From positions 16,082,804 through 16,146,803 of the forward strand of contig CM060848.1 in assembly GCA_030737835.1 (NCBI GenBank): DNA of 64,000 nucleotides. The letters are read 5' to 3'. Of the stretch, positions 1 through 11,938 are shown piece by piece. Source of the DNA: Acorus gramineus (taxonomy: Eukaryota > Streptophyta > Magnoliopsida > Acorales > Acoraceae). The number at the start of each line of letters is the position of its first letter. Position 1 is the stretch's first letter. Below the pieces are notes generated by a model. That model saw nothing but the letters and a program-made list of their open reading frames with translations, was not told the origin of the DNA and ran no database searches. The translations under genes and the position numbers were made by a program.

Positions 1-705
1 TTTCAAGCATTCAATATATTTCTACACTTGGTTATAAGGCTAATATGCCTTTTTCAATTTTAGTTTTAACTATATAACCCACTTCAGATTGGAATAGCAT
101 ATTATTTGTGACCTCAATACATTCTTCAATCTTGTCCAAAGAGGTAGCTTATCTCTTTTTGCCCTCCTAAGTTAGCTATTCTATGCAAGATATTTCATGC
201 TTTTACTGAAACCGCATATTTCCTGATATTATTCTCTATATTCCTACTTAATGACTTGATTGACTTAATTGAGCCTTCTTTAATTTTGTGCATAATATTT
301 TCCAGGTGTATACATAAAGTGTGTGTGTATATATATTAATCATTTTGTTTTAGTCACAAGCTAGTGATCTTTTTTTATGTGATGTCAATATGCAGTAACA
401 GAATTTAATATTCCTTAGATGAGGGCTGATCATCTAAATGGAGAGAATGCTTATGAAATCCTAGACCCCGTTTTGACCATGTTATCGCATCTTTTCCATG
501 TTGACATTGGTTTGTAGCGTTCACTCAAACAAGTAATTTGTTAATTAGGGTTGATGGGAAACCAATAATGTTGAACCCTGGTGTAAGGTTATGTGAGATG
601 CATCAAACTAACAGTATGGTTATGTTTGACATTGTAACAAGATGAATGCATATTCTTCTTTTTCCCCTCTTAACAATGATGCATTAATTGTCCCCATTTC
701 TGCAG
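1..705 (+). other. Intron upstream of the L3 last exon
   Basis: AT-rich, non-coding sequence that ends in a pyrimidine-rich tract and a TTTCTGCAG acceptor directly before the L3 exon. I see no additional exon of L3 in it, so the rest of the gene lies to the left of the window. It contains a short GT/AT repeat near 320-335. Confidence 0.7.
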
Positions 706-995
706 GTGGGATAAAGAGACACAACTTCAAACGTGGACCAATGACCCATGGGTCGAAGAGCCACAGAGCCCTAGGATCAATTGGAGCTGGAACGACACCT
801 GGGCATGTCTACAAGGGGAAGAAGATGCCTGGTAGGATGGGAGGAACTAAGACTAAGATCCGTAAGTTGAAGATAGTTAAGATTGACAAGGATCTCCGGG
901 TTGTTATGATCAAGGGTGCGGTCCCAGGGAAGCCTGGAAATCTTCTTCGAATAACACCGGCAAAAATAGTGGGCAAAAACATCCCCAAAAATTGA
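706..995 (+). CDS. RPL3: 50S ribosomal protein L3, plastid: last exon
   Basis: This exon encodes the C-terminal ~96 residues of the plastid-type uL3 ribosomal protein, a nuclear-encoded component of the large subunit that is imported into the chloroplast and organises the peptidyl-transferase region. Diagnostic motifs are [20 protein letters not shown], then [19 protein letters not shown] and a [11 protein letters not shown] tail ending in NIPKN and TGA. The basic MTHGSKSHR loop and MPGRMG motif are typical of bacterial/plastid L3 and unlike the cytosolic eukaryotic L3. The exon begins after a TGCAG acceptor with two bases of a split codon. Upstream exons with the transit peptide are outside the window. 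The mitochondrial paralogue is unlikely because its corresponding loop differs. Confidence 0.93.
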
Positions 996-1450
996 TTGAG
1001 GCATTGGGGGGGGGATAGTTCATTTTCTGCTCATTTCCTTCTCTTTTTTTTTTTTTTTTCTCAGTGATATCTTCAGATGTTGAAAGGGCTTTTGAGGCCA
1101 TCTTTTGTTTTTGAGACTAGCGATTTACTGTGTCTGGTACTCGTGAAATTTGAATATTGTAGCAACTGTATGACACCATTTGTGGGTGGAACAGTCACCA
1201 AATATCTCGGCACAGAGGAGTCACTGAGCCTGTTGGTCCCCTGTTACTATGTTTACTGTCTACAAGTATTTTTTTTCATTAATGGAACTGTGTGTTACTT
1301 AAGGTTGTTTGATATCAAATGTTGGAGAGGTTAAGGTGAAGGTGCACATTTGTATCAAAATATTATATCTGCTGGGCAACATGCCATTATATAGTAGTAG
1401 ATCATTTACTAGTAGACTAACATGGGCTCAAAATAAACTATAAATTGAGA
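996..1450. other. L3 3' UTR and downstream spacer
   Basis: Sequence after the L3 stop, with a G run (about 1006-1014) and an 18-base T run near 1047. I see no convincing gene; polyadenylation of L3 probably falls here. The spacer beyond the SINE-like repeat, 1590-2880, is also AT-rich and shows no gene. Confidence 0.45.
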
Positions 1451-1454
1451 CCCA

Positions 1455-1585
1455 CTCACGCCAGCCTTCAGGGCTGTGAAACCATCACTTTTCCCCCACG
1501 TGAGCCCAGCGGGTATTGAACCCGGAGCCTGGGGGGTGGCAGTGTCCCTTCACCAATGGGCCTACACCTATTTATCTTCAAGATC
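1455..1585 (-). mobile_element. tRNA-derived SINE-like fragment
   Basis: Read on the minus strand there is an A-box-like TAGGCCCATTGG (1553-1564) followed 30 bases later by a perfect B-box GGTTCAATACC (1512-1522). These are the internal RNA polymerase III promoter parts of a tRNA-derived SINE. It is followed by a body containing CTCACGTGGGGG and CCTGAAGGCTGGCGTG. It cannot be a functional tRNA: no cloverleaf can be drawn. I see no clear target-site duplication, so the ends are approximate. Confidence 0.5.
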
Positions 1586-2883
1586 TCTCCTTTCCGTGCC
1601 TCTTTAACAGAGAGGGAAACAGTGACTGTGCATCTAGCTAGTGCAGAAGCACTTGTGGTTTTTGATGCCTGATGCAAATAGCACCCTGATTTTTCTTTGC
1701 TTCAGATTGGAGGCCCCCTTGGCCTTAAATTAGGTGGTCTGTTTCTTTCATTCTTGTTTAAATGATAAGATCTTGAATGGCGATTATGTCCAGAGGTCCT
1801 TTTCCAGAAGGGCTGTTGTTATCGTGTGATGGGCATATACCGCAGTTGGCATTGCACAACACATTTAGCTTCCAGTTCTTTGGCTATAAGTTTCCATCGC
1901 TGGAGTAAAATATTGCGAAGATATCCATCTTTCTGAGAAACCAGAACACGGAATGGCATTTCTGGAAGGATAAATCATGAGGTCCCTACATGTAATTATC
2001 CTATTAGATGAAGCAATTATTCCTACTGTAAGAGATTTTGACAAGATCAATGTTAGTTTATGTTATAGTATTATTATTTAATTTCATGCTTTGCTTTCTA
2101 AAATTTTGGTACTTATATATGTTCTATAAAAAAATATTAACAATGATGAAAAATTGTATTTTTAGGGTTGCTGTTTTGCTGGGTCTATCTGATAATATTA
2201 TATAACTGAGGTTTGGTATTTATTGACCAAATCCTTGTGTTTTTTTAAATCAGATTTTAGAAAACATGTCTGATCAAACTGTGAAACTGTCAAATTATTG
2301 TTGACGTATTTTTTAAGCTGTATTGGCTGTGAATGATAATGTTAAACATTGGTGATGATAATGCTATTAAAAGGCATAAATAGTTTTGTGGTTTTGCTCT
2401 ATTCTTCTTGTGGTTTTGCCCTTATTCTTTGTTTACCGAGTGTGAAAATAACCACGTTTTGGCTCTAATTTGGAGTGCAGAACAAAGGTCAGATAAGGCA
2501 AGAATAGGCAAAAAAAAAAACTTGTTTGGTTAGGAAGAATAAACCTAATGGACAGCTCTATGTTGGAATAGGAAAAAAAAACTAGTTTGATTCTTCATGA
2601 TATACATTCTCAGCTCAACTATTCATTTGTAAGAATAAATCACAGAAGTTTTGCTTCTATTCCGTTATTTATCCGATTCACCTTGAAACTCACAATAATC
2701 AGTACTGTACTGGGAATACAATTTTTTGGAGGAAGGCTTTCTTTCTTTCCTTCCACCAGATGAACACACTTGAAGAAGAAATTTATACCAAGTTTGTATG
2801 ATATATACAAATCTCGAAGAAGTTCCTATGACATATTTTGATGGCCCAGGAACTCAATTATTTCAGCTTTACAGAAAGAAGTG

Positions 2884-2885
<2 letters not shown>

Positions 2886-2915
<30 letters not shown>
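2886..2915. repeat. (TTA)n microsatellite
   Basis: About ten TTA units just downstream of the dehydratase-like gene, in its presumed 3' UTR or spacer. Confidence 0.9.
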
Positions 2916-2917
<2 letters not shown>

Positions 2918-2969
2918 CAGTTCCTCCCTCATATAGGTTGTACTCCTCCTAGAGAGAGCTCTTCTTCAG

Positions 2970-4193
2970 TCAATCCTTCAATCTGCATGTGTAGCTACCC
3001 AATACATGTACAAAACCAGATATGTCCTTGAGAGCCTTGAGAGCTTCATGCACCCCTGTATCCGATGTGCTCCCCTCCTCCTCTACATCCAGTATGAAGA
3101 CATAATCAAAGTATCTGTGCTCCCCTGTCTTCTCCTCCACAACACGGACTGGGTTGGATCGATTTGGCCTATGATCGACCTTGGTCACGGAGATGCCCCT
3201 TCTCTCAAAGATGGACATGGCCCTGAACAGATCCGACGCGCCCTTCTCTAAGGAGAAGGCGACCGTCGTCTTCCAAACAACATCTTCATCTTCTCCACCA
3301 CTACCAGCAGTCTCTCTGGGTTGGTGTTTTTGAACTCCCAATCCAAGTTGCAAGAATCGGTTGAAATTCTCGGACCGATCTTGGAAGTTCTGTTCGAGGA
3401 GCTCGAGGCCGAACTCTTTGGCTGCGATCCTGCTCCCGATGACGGCCGTGTCAGTGATCCGGCTCTCGGACACGTACTTGGCAGCCTCGGCTGCATTGGG
3501 GACCTCCTCGATCTGAAGGCGGTGTTCAAAACGCTCGAGCCTGCCCCAGCAGTGGTTGAGGGCCTGGGGATGGCCGATGACCCTCCGAAGATCGGATCTC
3601 GAGGTGCCATGGAGAGAGAGGAGGCAGTGGTTGACGGGGAGAACGAGCTCCCCGATGATGTGGACAGCTTGGTGGCGGAGGAGGAGGTCGAAGTTGCGGT
3701 CGATGGTGCCATCGATGGAGTTCTCGACGGGGACGATCGCTCGGTCGGCGTCGCCGTCCTCAAGGGCCTGGAAGGCATCCTCCATGTGGGTGCAGGGGAA
3801 GGCCTCGCAGTGGATGGAGGAGAAGGCCTTGCTGGCCGCCTCCTGGCAGTAGGATCCACGGAAGCCCTGGTAGGCCACTCTGAGAGGCTTCCCGGAGGAT
3901 CCGAAGCCAGGGAATGGGGGGGATGGACCCATAAGCTGACGGCGGTGGAGGGGGTGATCCTCGAACGCCTCCTTGGAAAAGAGACGCTCCAGATCCGCGA
4001 TGGTCATCTCAAGTCCGAAGGTGGAGGCGATCTCCTCCGCCTTCCGCAGCGGGGATAGGTTTGGGGGTTCCTTCCTCCGCTTCTGCTGCTTCAGGCTCGT
4101 CGCCCTTGTGGGCTTCATGACCATCGCATCGCATGATGACGATGATGGTCTAATAAGATGATTCGGGGGTGGTATTCCGATCCTAAGCGCCAT
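2970..4193 (-). CDS. Arogenate/prephenate dehydratase-like protein, plastid
   Basis: Intronless 407-codon gene. The family makes phenylalanine (arogenate) or phenylpyruvate (prephenate) by dehydration and decarboxylation in plastids. The N-terminal ~100 residues are Ser/Arg/Lys-rich and could be a transit peptide. The catalytic dehydratase domain spans about 103-285 (VAYQGFRGSY, VPVENSIDGTI, HPQAL). A C-terminal ACT regulatory domain spans about 308-402, ending in the conserved VLGSY. Several motifs deviate: the family's invariant Thr-Arg-Phe catalytic motif reads Asn278-Arg279-Phe280, the ACT-domain ESRP motif reads DHRP (340-343), and the GALV-type motif is changed. The codon for residue 278 is AAC (3360-3362 complement). 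The reading frame is complete and GC-rich, so this is not an obvious pseudogene. It may be a divergent paralogue with altered or lost activity. The family assignment is firm; the activity is uncertain. Confidence 0.88.
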   Translation of the reverse strand: MALRIGIPPPNHLIRPSSSSCDAMVMKPTRATSLKQQKRRKEPPNLSPLRKAEEIASTFGLEMTIADLERLFSKEAFEDHPLHRRQLMGPSPPFPGFGSSGKPLRVAYQGFRGSYCQEAASKAFSSIHCEAFPCTHMEDAFQALEDGDADRAIVPVENSIDGTIDRNFDLLLRHQAVHIIGELVLPVNHCLLSLHGTSRSDLRRVIGHPQALNHCWGRLERFEHRLQIEEVPNAAEAAKYVSESRITDTAVIGSRIAAKEFGLELLEQNFQDRSENFNRFLQLGLGVQKHQPRETAGSGGEDEDVVWKTTVAFSLEKGASDLFRAMSIFERRGISVTKVDHRPNRSNPVRVVEEKTGEHRYFDYVFILDVEEEGSTSDTGVHEALKALKDISGFVHVLGSYTCRLKD

Positions 4194-4450
4194 AAAATAG
4201 GAAGATCCCCTTCTTTGAAGAGAAGAACGGAAGTAGAAAAGATGAGAAGCCGCTGCTGTTGCTTGCTTGTTTGCTGATTATGTATGTATGTATGTATGTA
4301 TGATAAACAGCAGCAGCAGCTTCTTTGATTGAAAATAAAAATAAAAAATAAAAACAAAGTTTATTGGGTGAATGAATCTTTGTATTGGCGAGGAAATGCG
4401 CAGAGATCGTGTTGGGATCCCTGGCATGAGTTGTGTTGGGGAAGGGCTAT

Positions 4451-4458
4451 CTTATATG
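4451..4458 (-). promoter_or_regulatory. Possible TATA box of dehydratase-like gene
   Basis: CATATAAG on the minus strand, about 260 bases upstream of the ATG. The leader between would carry a (GTAT)n microsatellite (4281-4302) and CAG repeats. Position and sequence are plausible only. Confidence 0.3.
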
Positions 4459-5830
4459 TGTGTGTTTTTTTTTAGGTGTGGTGTGGTAGGTGGGAAATTC
4501 AGTCGTCCAACGTGGTAACATCTCGACTTTTTCTTGCCCTTTTTGGTTTTACCTTTTTCAACCTCAGGAGGGGTGTTTTCTACTTTCTACAACAACCAGC
4601 AGCCCTCTTCGTTCAAATTCAAAGGTTCCGTTCGAATTTATTTCTCTCTTGAATCCGATTCTCTCTTTCCATATGAACAACATCTACTACTGCTCGGAGT
4701 AGGTAAATCCTTGTTACACCGTGCACATATTTTCTTCGATATACAAACATTTTCAGTCTCGGTGTATGAACATCAAGAAGATAAGGGCCTCTGGCATTTA
4801 AGACATTAGACAGATAAGCACAGAGGCCTAATTTATTTATGGTGATGCTATACTTTTCTATTTTCTATAAATTAAGAGTCATTCATTGGTGGCATTAATT
4901 AACCCACATATCCTTCTCTCTGTATTCTAGTATATTAGGAAATTAGCTTATGGATGCCAAAAAATTGAATTGATGAGGCAAAAAAAAAAAAAAAAAACCA
5001 TTAAACGTGTGATCTACATGCTTCATTCTAGCACATGACATGGTGTGGATTTTCATAGAGCCCGTACTATGACACGGAGTAAAGAATCAATGCATCCCAT
5101 GCCATCGCATTCTTTTAATTTTTTAACTTTTAGACACTGCTTTAAATGAATTTTACTACCACAGTAAAAATGGTTTGCTGGCTTGAGAAATGAACTAGAA
5201 ATTATTCTATTACGTCAATGTGTACATATTGTTTAAATAAATTTTATCCAAGTTTTATTTTTTATGGAGTTGATTTTTTATGTTTATGTGATAAATTTTT
5301 ACCAGACAATATAAAAATTCACTATGATTTTCACATGTGTATATATATATATATACCTTCGTTTGAAAAGCATATAGATCAATGTATCTTCTAGATAATA
5401 ATATGTGACAACCAACCATGTTGTATCTAGTATATTATTGTTTAATCCGGGGCAAACATGGAATCAAAAGCCAACCTGGTATTTCCAAGTTCATTGAAAA
5501 GAAGCACGCACGCACGCACTAAGAATATGATGATTTTCGGGTTTTGTCTTGAGATGCCTCTGTCCACACGCGGAATAATATATGGGTGGCTCTATTCGCC
5601 CCCCTCCAAAAGAGGTGCACCGCTCTTTTGTAATTACCCCCCTCATTTTTTAGGTGTTTCATTAAAACTCCCCTTATATATAAACTCATTTTTGAATTCA
5701 TGTGCACCCCCTCCTTCACAAAACCCTAAATCTCTGTCGTCCCTCTCTCGGTCTCTCTCGTCTCACCGTCGTCACCCCTATCTCGGTCTCCCTCATCTCT
5801 CTCTCGGTCTACCTCACTGTCATCTCCCTC

Positions 5831-5872
<42 letters not shown>

Positions 5873-6220
5873 CTGCCTCGTAGTCGTCTCCCTCCTCTCT
5901 CTCTCGGTCTACCTCACCTCTAATCCCTGTGTATTTTATAGACTCACCTTAAGTAGTGAGTAGTGTTGTAAACACAACGAGCTAGTGTGGTAGTCTTGTT
6001 CTTTTTTTGAGTTTTTTTTCCTTCTCATATTCCTTCTCCATCAATCATTTCTTATTGGGTTTCATCATCTTTTGTATCATGTCACATAGTCTTGCACCTT
6101 CATGTCACCAATTAATCATGTATCATGCATGCATACATAGAGGTGTCACCAAGTTTTTCACTTTTTTTCATTTTCGCTGTTGTGTACGACTCTGCATATG
6201 TCAATGAAAATTGCTTCCAT
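4459..6220. other. Gene-free spacer
   Basis: AT-rich intergenic DNA with a 17-base A run near 4981 and a pyrimidine tract with about 20 CT units at 5831-5869. Short open frames here are low in complexity and match nothing I recognise. Confidence 0.5.
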
Positions 6221-6222
6221 TG

Positions 6223-6530
6223 ACATCCTTAGTGTCGAACGACATGAATTAAGATCGAACGACATGAATTAAGTGGGTAAAATTTAAACCTGATCATGTC
6301 GACACCCCTACTGTCGATGGGAGTTATAGTTTGGTCGACATACAAAGTTTCGAAGGGATCATATTGTCCCCTAGAGTAGTACGCTTCGACAATTGTTTTG
6401 TCGGCTCTTGACAGTCACAGTGTCGATACATTATACAAAATGCAGGGTTAGAAACATTTGCGCATCGACAGTTATAACATCGTCATATTTGACAGTAGCC
6501 GACAGTGAGAGTGTCGAACGACAATCCAAT
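6223..6530. repeat. Cluster of TGTCGA/CGACA motifs (transposon-end-like)
   Basis: About 300 bases carrying more than ten copies of GTCGA or its complement TCGAC in both orientations, including a directly repeated TCGAACGACATGAATTAAG. Dense short motifs of this sort are typical of subterminal regions of CACTA-type transposons. I found no terminal CACTA sequence here, so the class is unproven. Confidence 0.35.
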
Positions 6531-6539
6531 ACAGAGGGG

Positions 6540-8415
6540 GTATAACTTATCTATTTATAAATAGATATTTTTTAAATATCCTTATAGAAGGAGATGTAAC
6601 TGTTTTGAAGGGGGATGAAGAGAACCACCCATAATATATATATTTGACGCAAGAGCACTCACGCAATCCTGTGTTGATCTTTGTTATTATAATATCAAGT
6701 AATATTAATTTATAGAGCTTTTTTTATTTTGGATTGCACAGTAGCCAGTAGGAAAACGTAATTGTTGATGATTAAGAAAATTTGACCTTTCTTTTAAATA
6801 ATTTTTTTAAAAAATAAGTGGGGTTATTACTTTAAAAAAAAAAAAGTGGGGTCTGCGGTCTGGCTTTGGTGGAGACTCCCCACCCCCCACTCAAAAGATG
6901 ATAATATGCCTGAAGAAGACTATTTGAGAGACTAAAAAAAATATAAGGTACGATAATAAAAATTTTAAAAAAAATGAAGATTAAGACATTGCATTATTTG
7001 TGCAGGTCCTGTTGCTTTACGTCTTTGATTACGTGTGATGGTCTAAATGGTGACGAAGAGGTTGTTGGCGGTTCACTTACTCGAATCACCCTACGTTTCC
7101 AAATGGTTTTTTAGCCTCTTCAATCTTCATCCATCCAGTCTGTTATATATTGTAGAGTTTGATGATATGCGTAGAAGATTGTTAGCGTTACGCAGAGTTG
7201 AACATGAGTCAAACTGTTTATTTATTTCTTTTGATTAATTGCATCCATAATCCAAAGATGTAACACATCCCACTCTTACTATACACACCCGGCTTCCCTC
7301 TGTCTATTACTGTTTGTTTATGGAATAAACACTGTGACTGGGTAAATAAGGAAAGAGTTATCCAGTTATACCTATTGATTTAAATGCATAGACCTGAATG
7401 AAAATTCAATTAAAAGTTAAATCTGGAAGTGATGAATGGATAACCGTTTAGAGGAGGGATGGAAATGGGTTTGTTCAACTTTTCTATTAATTACATGATA
7501 AATAAATAATAAAAAAAGACAAATTAAAACACACAAATAAAATTTATGTCAATCAAAAAGCTAAGGGTGCATCGACTTTCTAGAACATACATATATGCAA
7601 CATTATCAAATAGAAGCTCAATGAACAGTCACAATATTTTATGAAAAGTAATATATTATAGCTCCCTGACCCACCCATATCATTCGTGTTCAGCGATTTG
7701 TAAAAGTGGTCGTGGTCTAAAAGGGTGGAGGCTGGCTTGAAAGAAAAAGGAAGACATAAAGAGATGAATTGAATGAGATTGAATGGAACAAATTTAGCGA
7801 TCGGAGGATAAGTTAGCCACGTTTTGAGTAGTTAAGTAGTTAACCTACAGCTACCACCGTTTTGAGTAGTTAAGTTAGCCACGTGTTCCTATCTACCCGT
7901 AATGGTATATATTAATTTTCATTTTAAATAACATTATTTCATTTATCGCAAACTTTTATTAATGTTGTAGTCGTAGACCAGCAACATACGGGTAGGTGAA
8001 CAATACCCGAAAAATAACAATAACCCCAGGGAATCCAATGGGAAAATCACATGGGTTTTAAAAAAAGATACGTGCATATCAAATAAAAAATAAATTTTAG
8101 TGTGACATCACAAAACATGATATACAAGGGATGGTCCCACATGCACTTCTACATCTTCAACAAGGCACATGATTTTTTATATAACATGTAATTTTTTATT
8201 TTTATGTAAATAAAGTATTGTTTAATTTTTATAAAAACACATATTTCATAACAATAAACATACACAAAATGGTTGCAATTGGAATTGTATCTTTATGCTA
8301 CATTATTTCATCAGAATAAACAACACAGCTCCTAAATCTAAGAAAAAATTATTTTATTTAAAAATTGTGTCAATATTCACAAAAAGATTATGTGAATACA
8401 TACATGAGTAGACTA
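6540..8415. other. Gene-free spacer
   Basis: AT-rich spacer. A stretch at 7130-7260 resembles the sequence inserted in the CHX relic at 48871-49215 (shared TGTTATATATTGT, AGATTGTTAGC and TTTTGATT.ATTGCATCC), so it is a dispersed repeat. No gene recognised. Confidence 0.45.
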
Positions 8416-8418
8416 TTA

Positions 8419-8862
8419 GCCCCCGTTTATTTTGAGAATAAGCCTCCGGATAACTTCTGATAAGGGATAAAGGGTGTTTGTTTTCCACGGATAATCTCTG
8501 ATAAAGTATGTCAACATAAATTGGTATAAAGTGGTATATGGATTCTAACCGACCCCTGGAATTAAAGTTATCCTACATTATACTACTAAAAAAATATGTG
8601 GGTCTACTGTCAAATCAATTGTCATCGCCACTTATAAATCACATGTCAAATCAACTATCATTATTTTTTTACCTTTTATAAATCTTTATCCATATTTTAT
8701 TCACATTTTACCCAAACAACAAAACATTTATTCTTACATTTACCAACGAGAATAATTCAAAACACAACCAAACACAAAATCACTTTATCCTTATTTATAC
8801 TCACTTATGCTTAGATAAATGTATACCAAAAAATAAAACATATTCATGCTCCAAACGAGGGC
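8419..8862. mobile_element. Tourist-like MITE (PIF/Harbinger type), copy 1
   Basis: A 444-bp non-coding element with terminal inverted repeats GCCCCCGTTTATTTTGAG and, at the far end, the complement of GCCCTCGTTTGGAGCATG. It is flanked by TTA on the left and TAA on the right, a one-base-degenerate 3-bp duplication as made by PIF/Harbinger transposases. Internal sequence (AATAATTCAAAACACAACCA, ATCACTTTATCCTTATTTAT) is shared with the copies at 20133, 21420 and 23329. Confidence 0.75.
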
Positions 8863-9168
8863 TAAGAATACATAACAATGTTTAATTGTTTTGAGTTACA
8901 CGCATTAATCTTAACATTTAAAATTAAAATTTGATCATTGGGAGCTTAACTATGCCTTTTTACCTACCCAAACATAACTGTCTTTTAGACAACTTATTAA
9001 GAAATATATTTTAATTTAACAAAATAAAATTTTAATTACTCATTAAAAATTAAAAGAATTTAAGTTTCCAACCGCCCTCATACGGAATTAGATAGTCACG
9101 GACTCACACTATCACTGATACATGCATCATTCTACGTTTGAATGTGAGGTTGAAACGCTAAGATTCTC

Positions 9169-9389
9169 AGGCTCCATTTGAGAGCGTGGTGGGAGACTAG
9201 GTGTTAGTGAAAGCATAAGTGCGTTGAAAAAACATTGTTTAAGCGTGTATGAAACGCGTGAAAAAATAGACATCGAACGCACATTTTGGTTTCAAATGCG
9301 AACGCCGGTTATTGTGTTTGTTTGGACGGTGGCGGTGCACTAAGTCGGCCGACGCGAATGCGCTCAAACCTCGCTCGCAAACAGAGTCT
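9169..9389. mobile_element. Short MITE-like inverted-repeat element
   Basis: A 221-bp stretch bounded by AGGCTCCATTTGAGAGCG and the complement of AGACTCTGTTTGCGAGCG (14 of 18 match). The interior is rich in GCG/CGC words, unlike its AT-rich surroundings. No coding potential. No convincing target duplication, so the class is open. Confidence 0.45.
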
Positions 9390-11938
9390 TAGAATCTTGT
9401 GTTTCAAACTCAGCTTTTGAAAAACGTTATTTTATTAATTTTTTAATCACAAGATTTTTTTTTATTTATAATAAAAAATTGTGATTTAAAAAATCAAACA
9501 TACTAAAAATGTGTTTAGATCTGAGTTATTAGATATAGAATCTATTTAAATTCATGTCCGGACAGGCCTTTAATAATGATGTGTCCGTCAGAACCCGCCA
9601 CGGATTTTGTTGTAGCTTTCAGACAACCCTAAAATCCCCCTCATCAGACACCACCAGACCACTATTGCAGCTTATTCATTTGCTGAGGTGAGGCTTACAA
9701 AAAGATGACGTGTTAGGGCTGTCTCGAAGACGCCACGACTTTTGTGAATATCCCGTCCTCGTCCTTATTAATATTAAATGTATGTAATAACAATAAGTCT
9801 CCGTTATTTCAACATCTGGTGTTAGTTGGGACGCCGACTTTAGCCAATGGTACAAAAGCTGTTTAATTGGTTTTCCACAAGATCAAACTTATCATGTTCT
9901 CCGTTTCTCAAACCTCACAATCAAATTAAATGGGGAGAATATATATATATATATATATTGGTTTTACTTAATCATGTTATTGGTTAATCACATATGACCT
10001 ATTCGGTCTTCAAAAATGTGTGGGGTTGTATCTAACATCATTCAGGTCCTCAACCCCACCCAACGATGGGTGAGGAATCGAATCATCTTCGTCAGGTGCT
10101 ACAATTTTTTGTGTTCTGGTTTCTTCTTAGATTCGGAAATTTTTTTTAAAAAAAAAACAGTGGCATTTTTTATGAGATGTATGATGTTTTTGTGGGGCAT
10201 TTGCGTGCAAAGTAGGACAATTTGTGGAGGAAAGGAACTTCTCATTTTCAAATCTCACCAACTTTTCTTTGTTCATTTAATGGTTGAGTGAACTAACCCA
10301 TGCTCACCAAATCAAATTCTTTTTATGTAAAAACCGGTACATAATATGATGAAAATTTATGGAGTTGTTAATCCCGCCGCTTACCTATCCCAAAAAAAAA
10401 AAAACCTCCTCTATGGATGTATGTTATAAGGGTTCTTTTATAATCACCTATATATTTAGAACCAATCCCCACTGTATAATTAAAATAGATAAAGCTGAAA
10501 TATGAACCATCAAGGAAATGGTTTCCATTTTATAAATGCACGATAATCTTGGATTTCTCCTAAAAATGCAAATGAAATATGTATACCCAGGATAGTCAAA
10601 CTGATGGGGATCAAGTTAGATCCAACACGTTTGTAACTGTCAGATCTTATCATGTCAAGATAACATATCAAACGTGATTATATGTGATTACCATTTTAAG
10701 AAATAATTTAAAAACAAAATATCTCCATCACAATTAATGTTTATTTTAATGCGATAAAATCTAAAGATCATGAATGCGTTGGACAATCAACTATAATTGA
10801 TATAATTAATCTCAAAATGACGAAGAGATTGTAAACAAATTGCTATAAAAATCCAAACAAATAATTGACAGATTATAAATGTTGCGGATAAAGACCAAAT
10901 AGCAAATTCTCCAAACATCATCATAAATAAATCCTCAATGATAAGTCTGAAACCAGATGGTATTACAATAATTAGAATAATATATAGAAATTAAATATAT
11001 CAACATCATTCAGTCCTGTGAGGCTGTGACATGTGAAAGCCAAATGCAATGCTAAAACAAAAACAAAACTATCACGTGGTTGCATTTAAAATTTAAACTC
11101 ACATATGAGGAGGACGTCCAGTCTACTCACCCCAAAAAGAATTAGAGGTCCAAAAACTAGAACCCTCATACCCCTTTCTGGTTAGGTCAGTCGCTAACGA
11201 GACCTAAGGCCAATACTTGTTAATTTAGACCCAAGGCCTACACTTGTTAATTTAGACCCAAGACCTAACCTTGAGACGCCATCCATGTAAGTTCACCTGA
11301 TCATCCAGAATCAAATAACACAACATTGTATCCAATGCCCCCACACATTCATATCAACTATGAGTGTATGTAAGACCTTTATACGGGTGTCACACACCTA
11401 TATCTTTTAGAAAGTGCATGTTATTACAATGGGGTCAACCAGAAATTCGTTGGAATTAACACAACAAAATAACCTTTCAAACTGAACAATTCTGTTGTAA
11501 ATGTTAAACCTGTAATTCAACAATGTATAATGAATGCATCTGTACTAAGGCTCATTTTCAACTCGTGATTTAATTAATTAAACTGCATAGATCATGAGAG
11601 TTTGTATTCAACTTCATCTGGGGTCCAGTGAATTGTTGTCGCTAGAAATGGGATTGAACAACATGCACAAATGAATTATGAATCTACACACAAAAGAAAA
11701 GGACATCACTTTGTTAATTAGACATTCCTTTATCAAAAAGATAAATTTCCACGCTCTACTCGGAGGCAAATAATAGCCCTCCAGTAGATTCTGAAAATCA
11801 TCTCTTTGTTGTTAGCATAAACCCCCAAACATATTCCTACTTGGGTATCACATGACTCCCCAAAAGGAAAATCTCATTTGGAAAAAAAGAGGAAATATTT
11901 TTATTCATTTGAGAAGCTTGGATCGGTTCCTATAAATA
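9390..11938. other. Gene-free spacer
   Basis: AT-rich spacer with a (TA)n tract at about 9942-9958 and a 27-bp tandem duplication at 11206-11259 (unit AAGGCCAATACTTGTTAATT plus TAGACCC, second copy with two changes). No gene recognised. Confidence 0.45.

Noticed and set aside
1455..1585. tRNA gene
   Set aside because: A- and B-box-like words are present but no acceptor stem or anticodon arm can be drawn; it is more likely a SINE.
2886..2915. CRISPR-like or functional tandem array
   Set aside because: A simple TTA microsatellite; there are no spacers and no associated genes in this eukaryotic window.
3248..4058. Long open frames overlapping the dehydratase-like gene on both strands
   Set aside because: They are shadow frames of a GC-rich coding region. 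Only the 407-residue frame shows family motifs in order.
4490..4809. Overlapping 70- and 91-residue frames upstream of the dehydratase-like gene
   Set aside because: Low-complexity Phe/Ser-rich products in the divergent promoter region, with no motif or promoter of their own.
5702..5923. Leu/Ser repeat protein
   Set aside because: It is a CT microsatellite read in frame.
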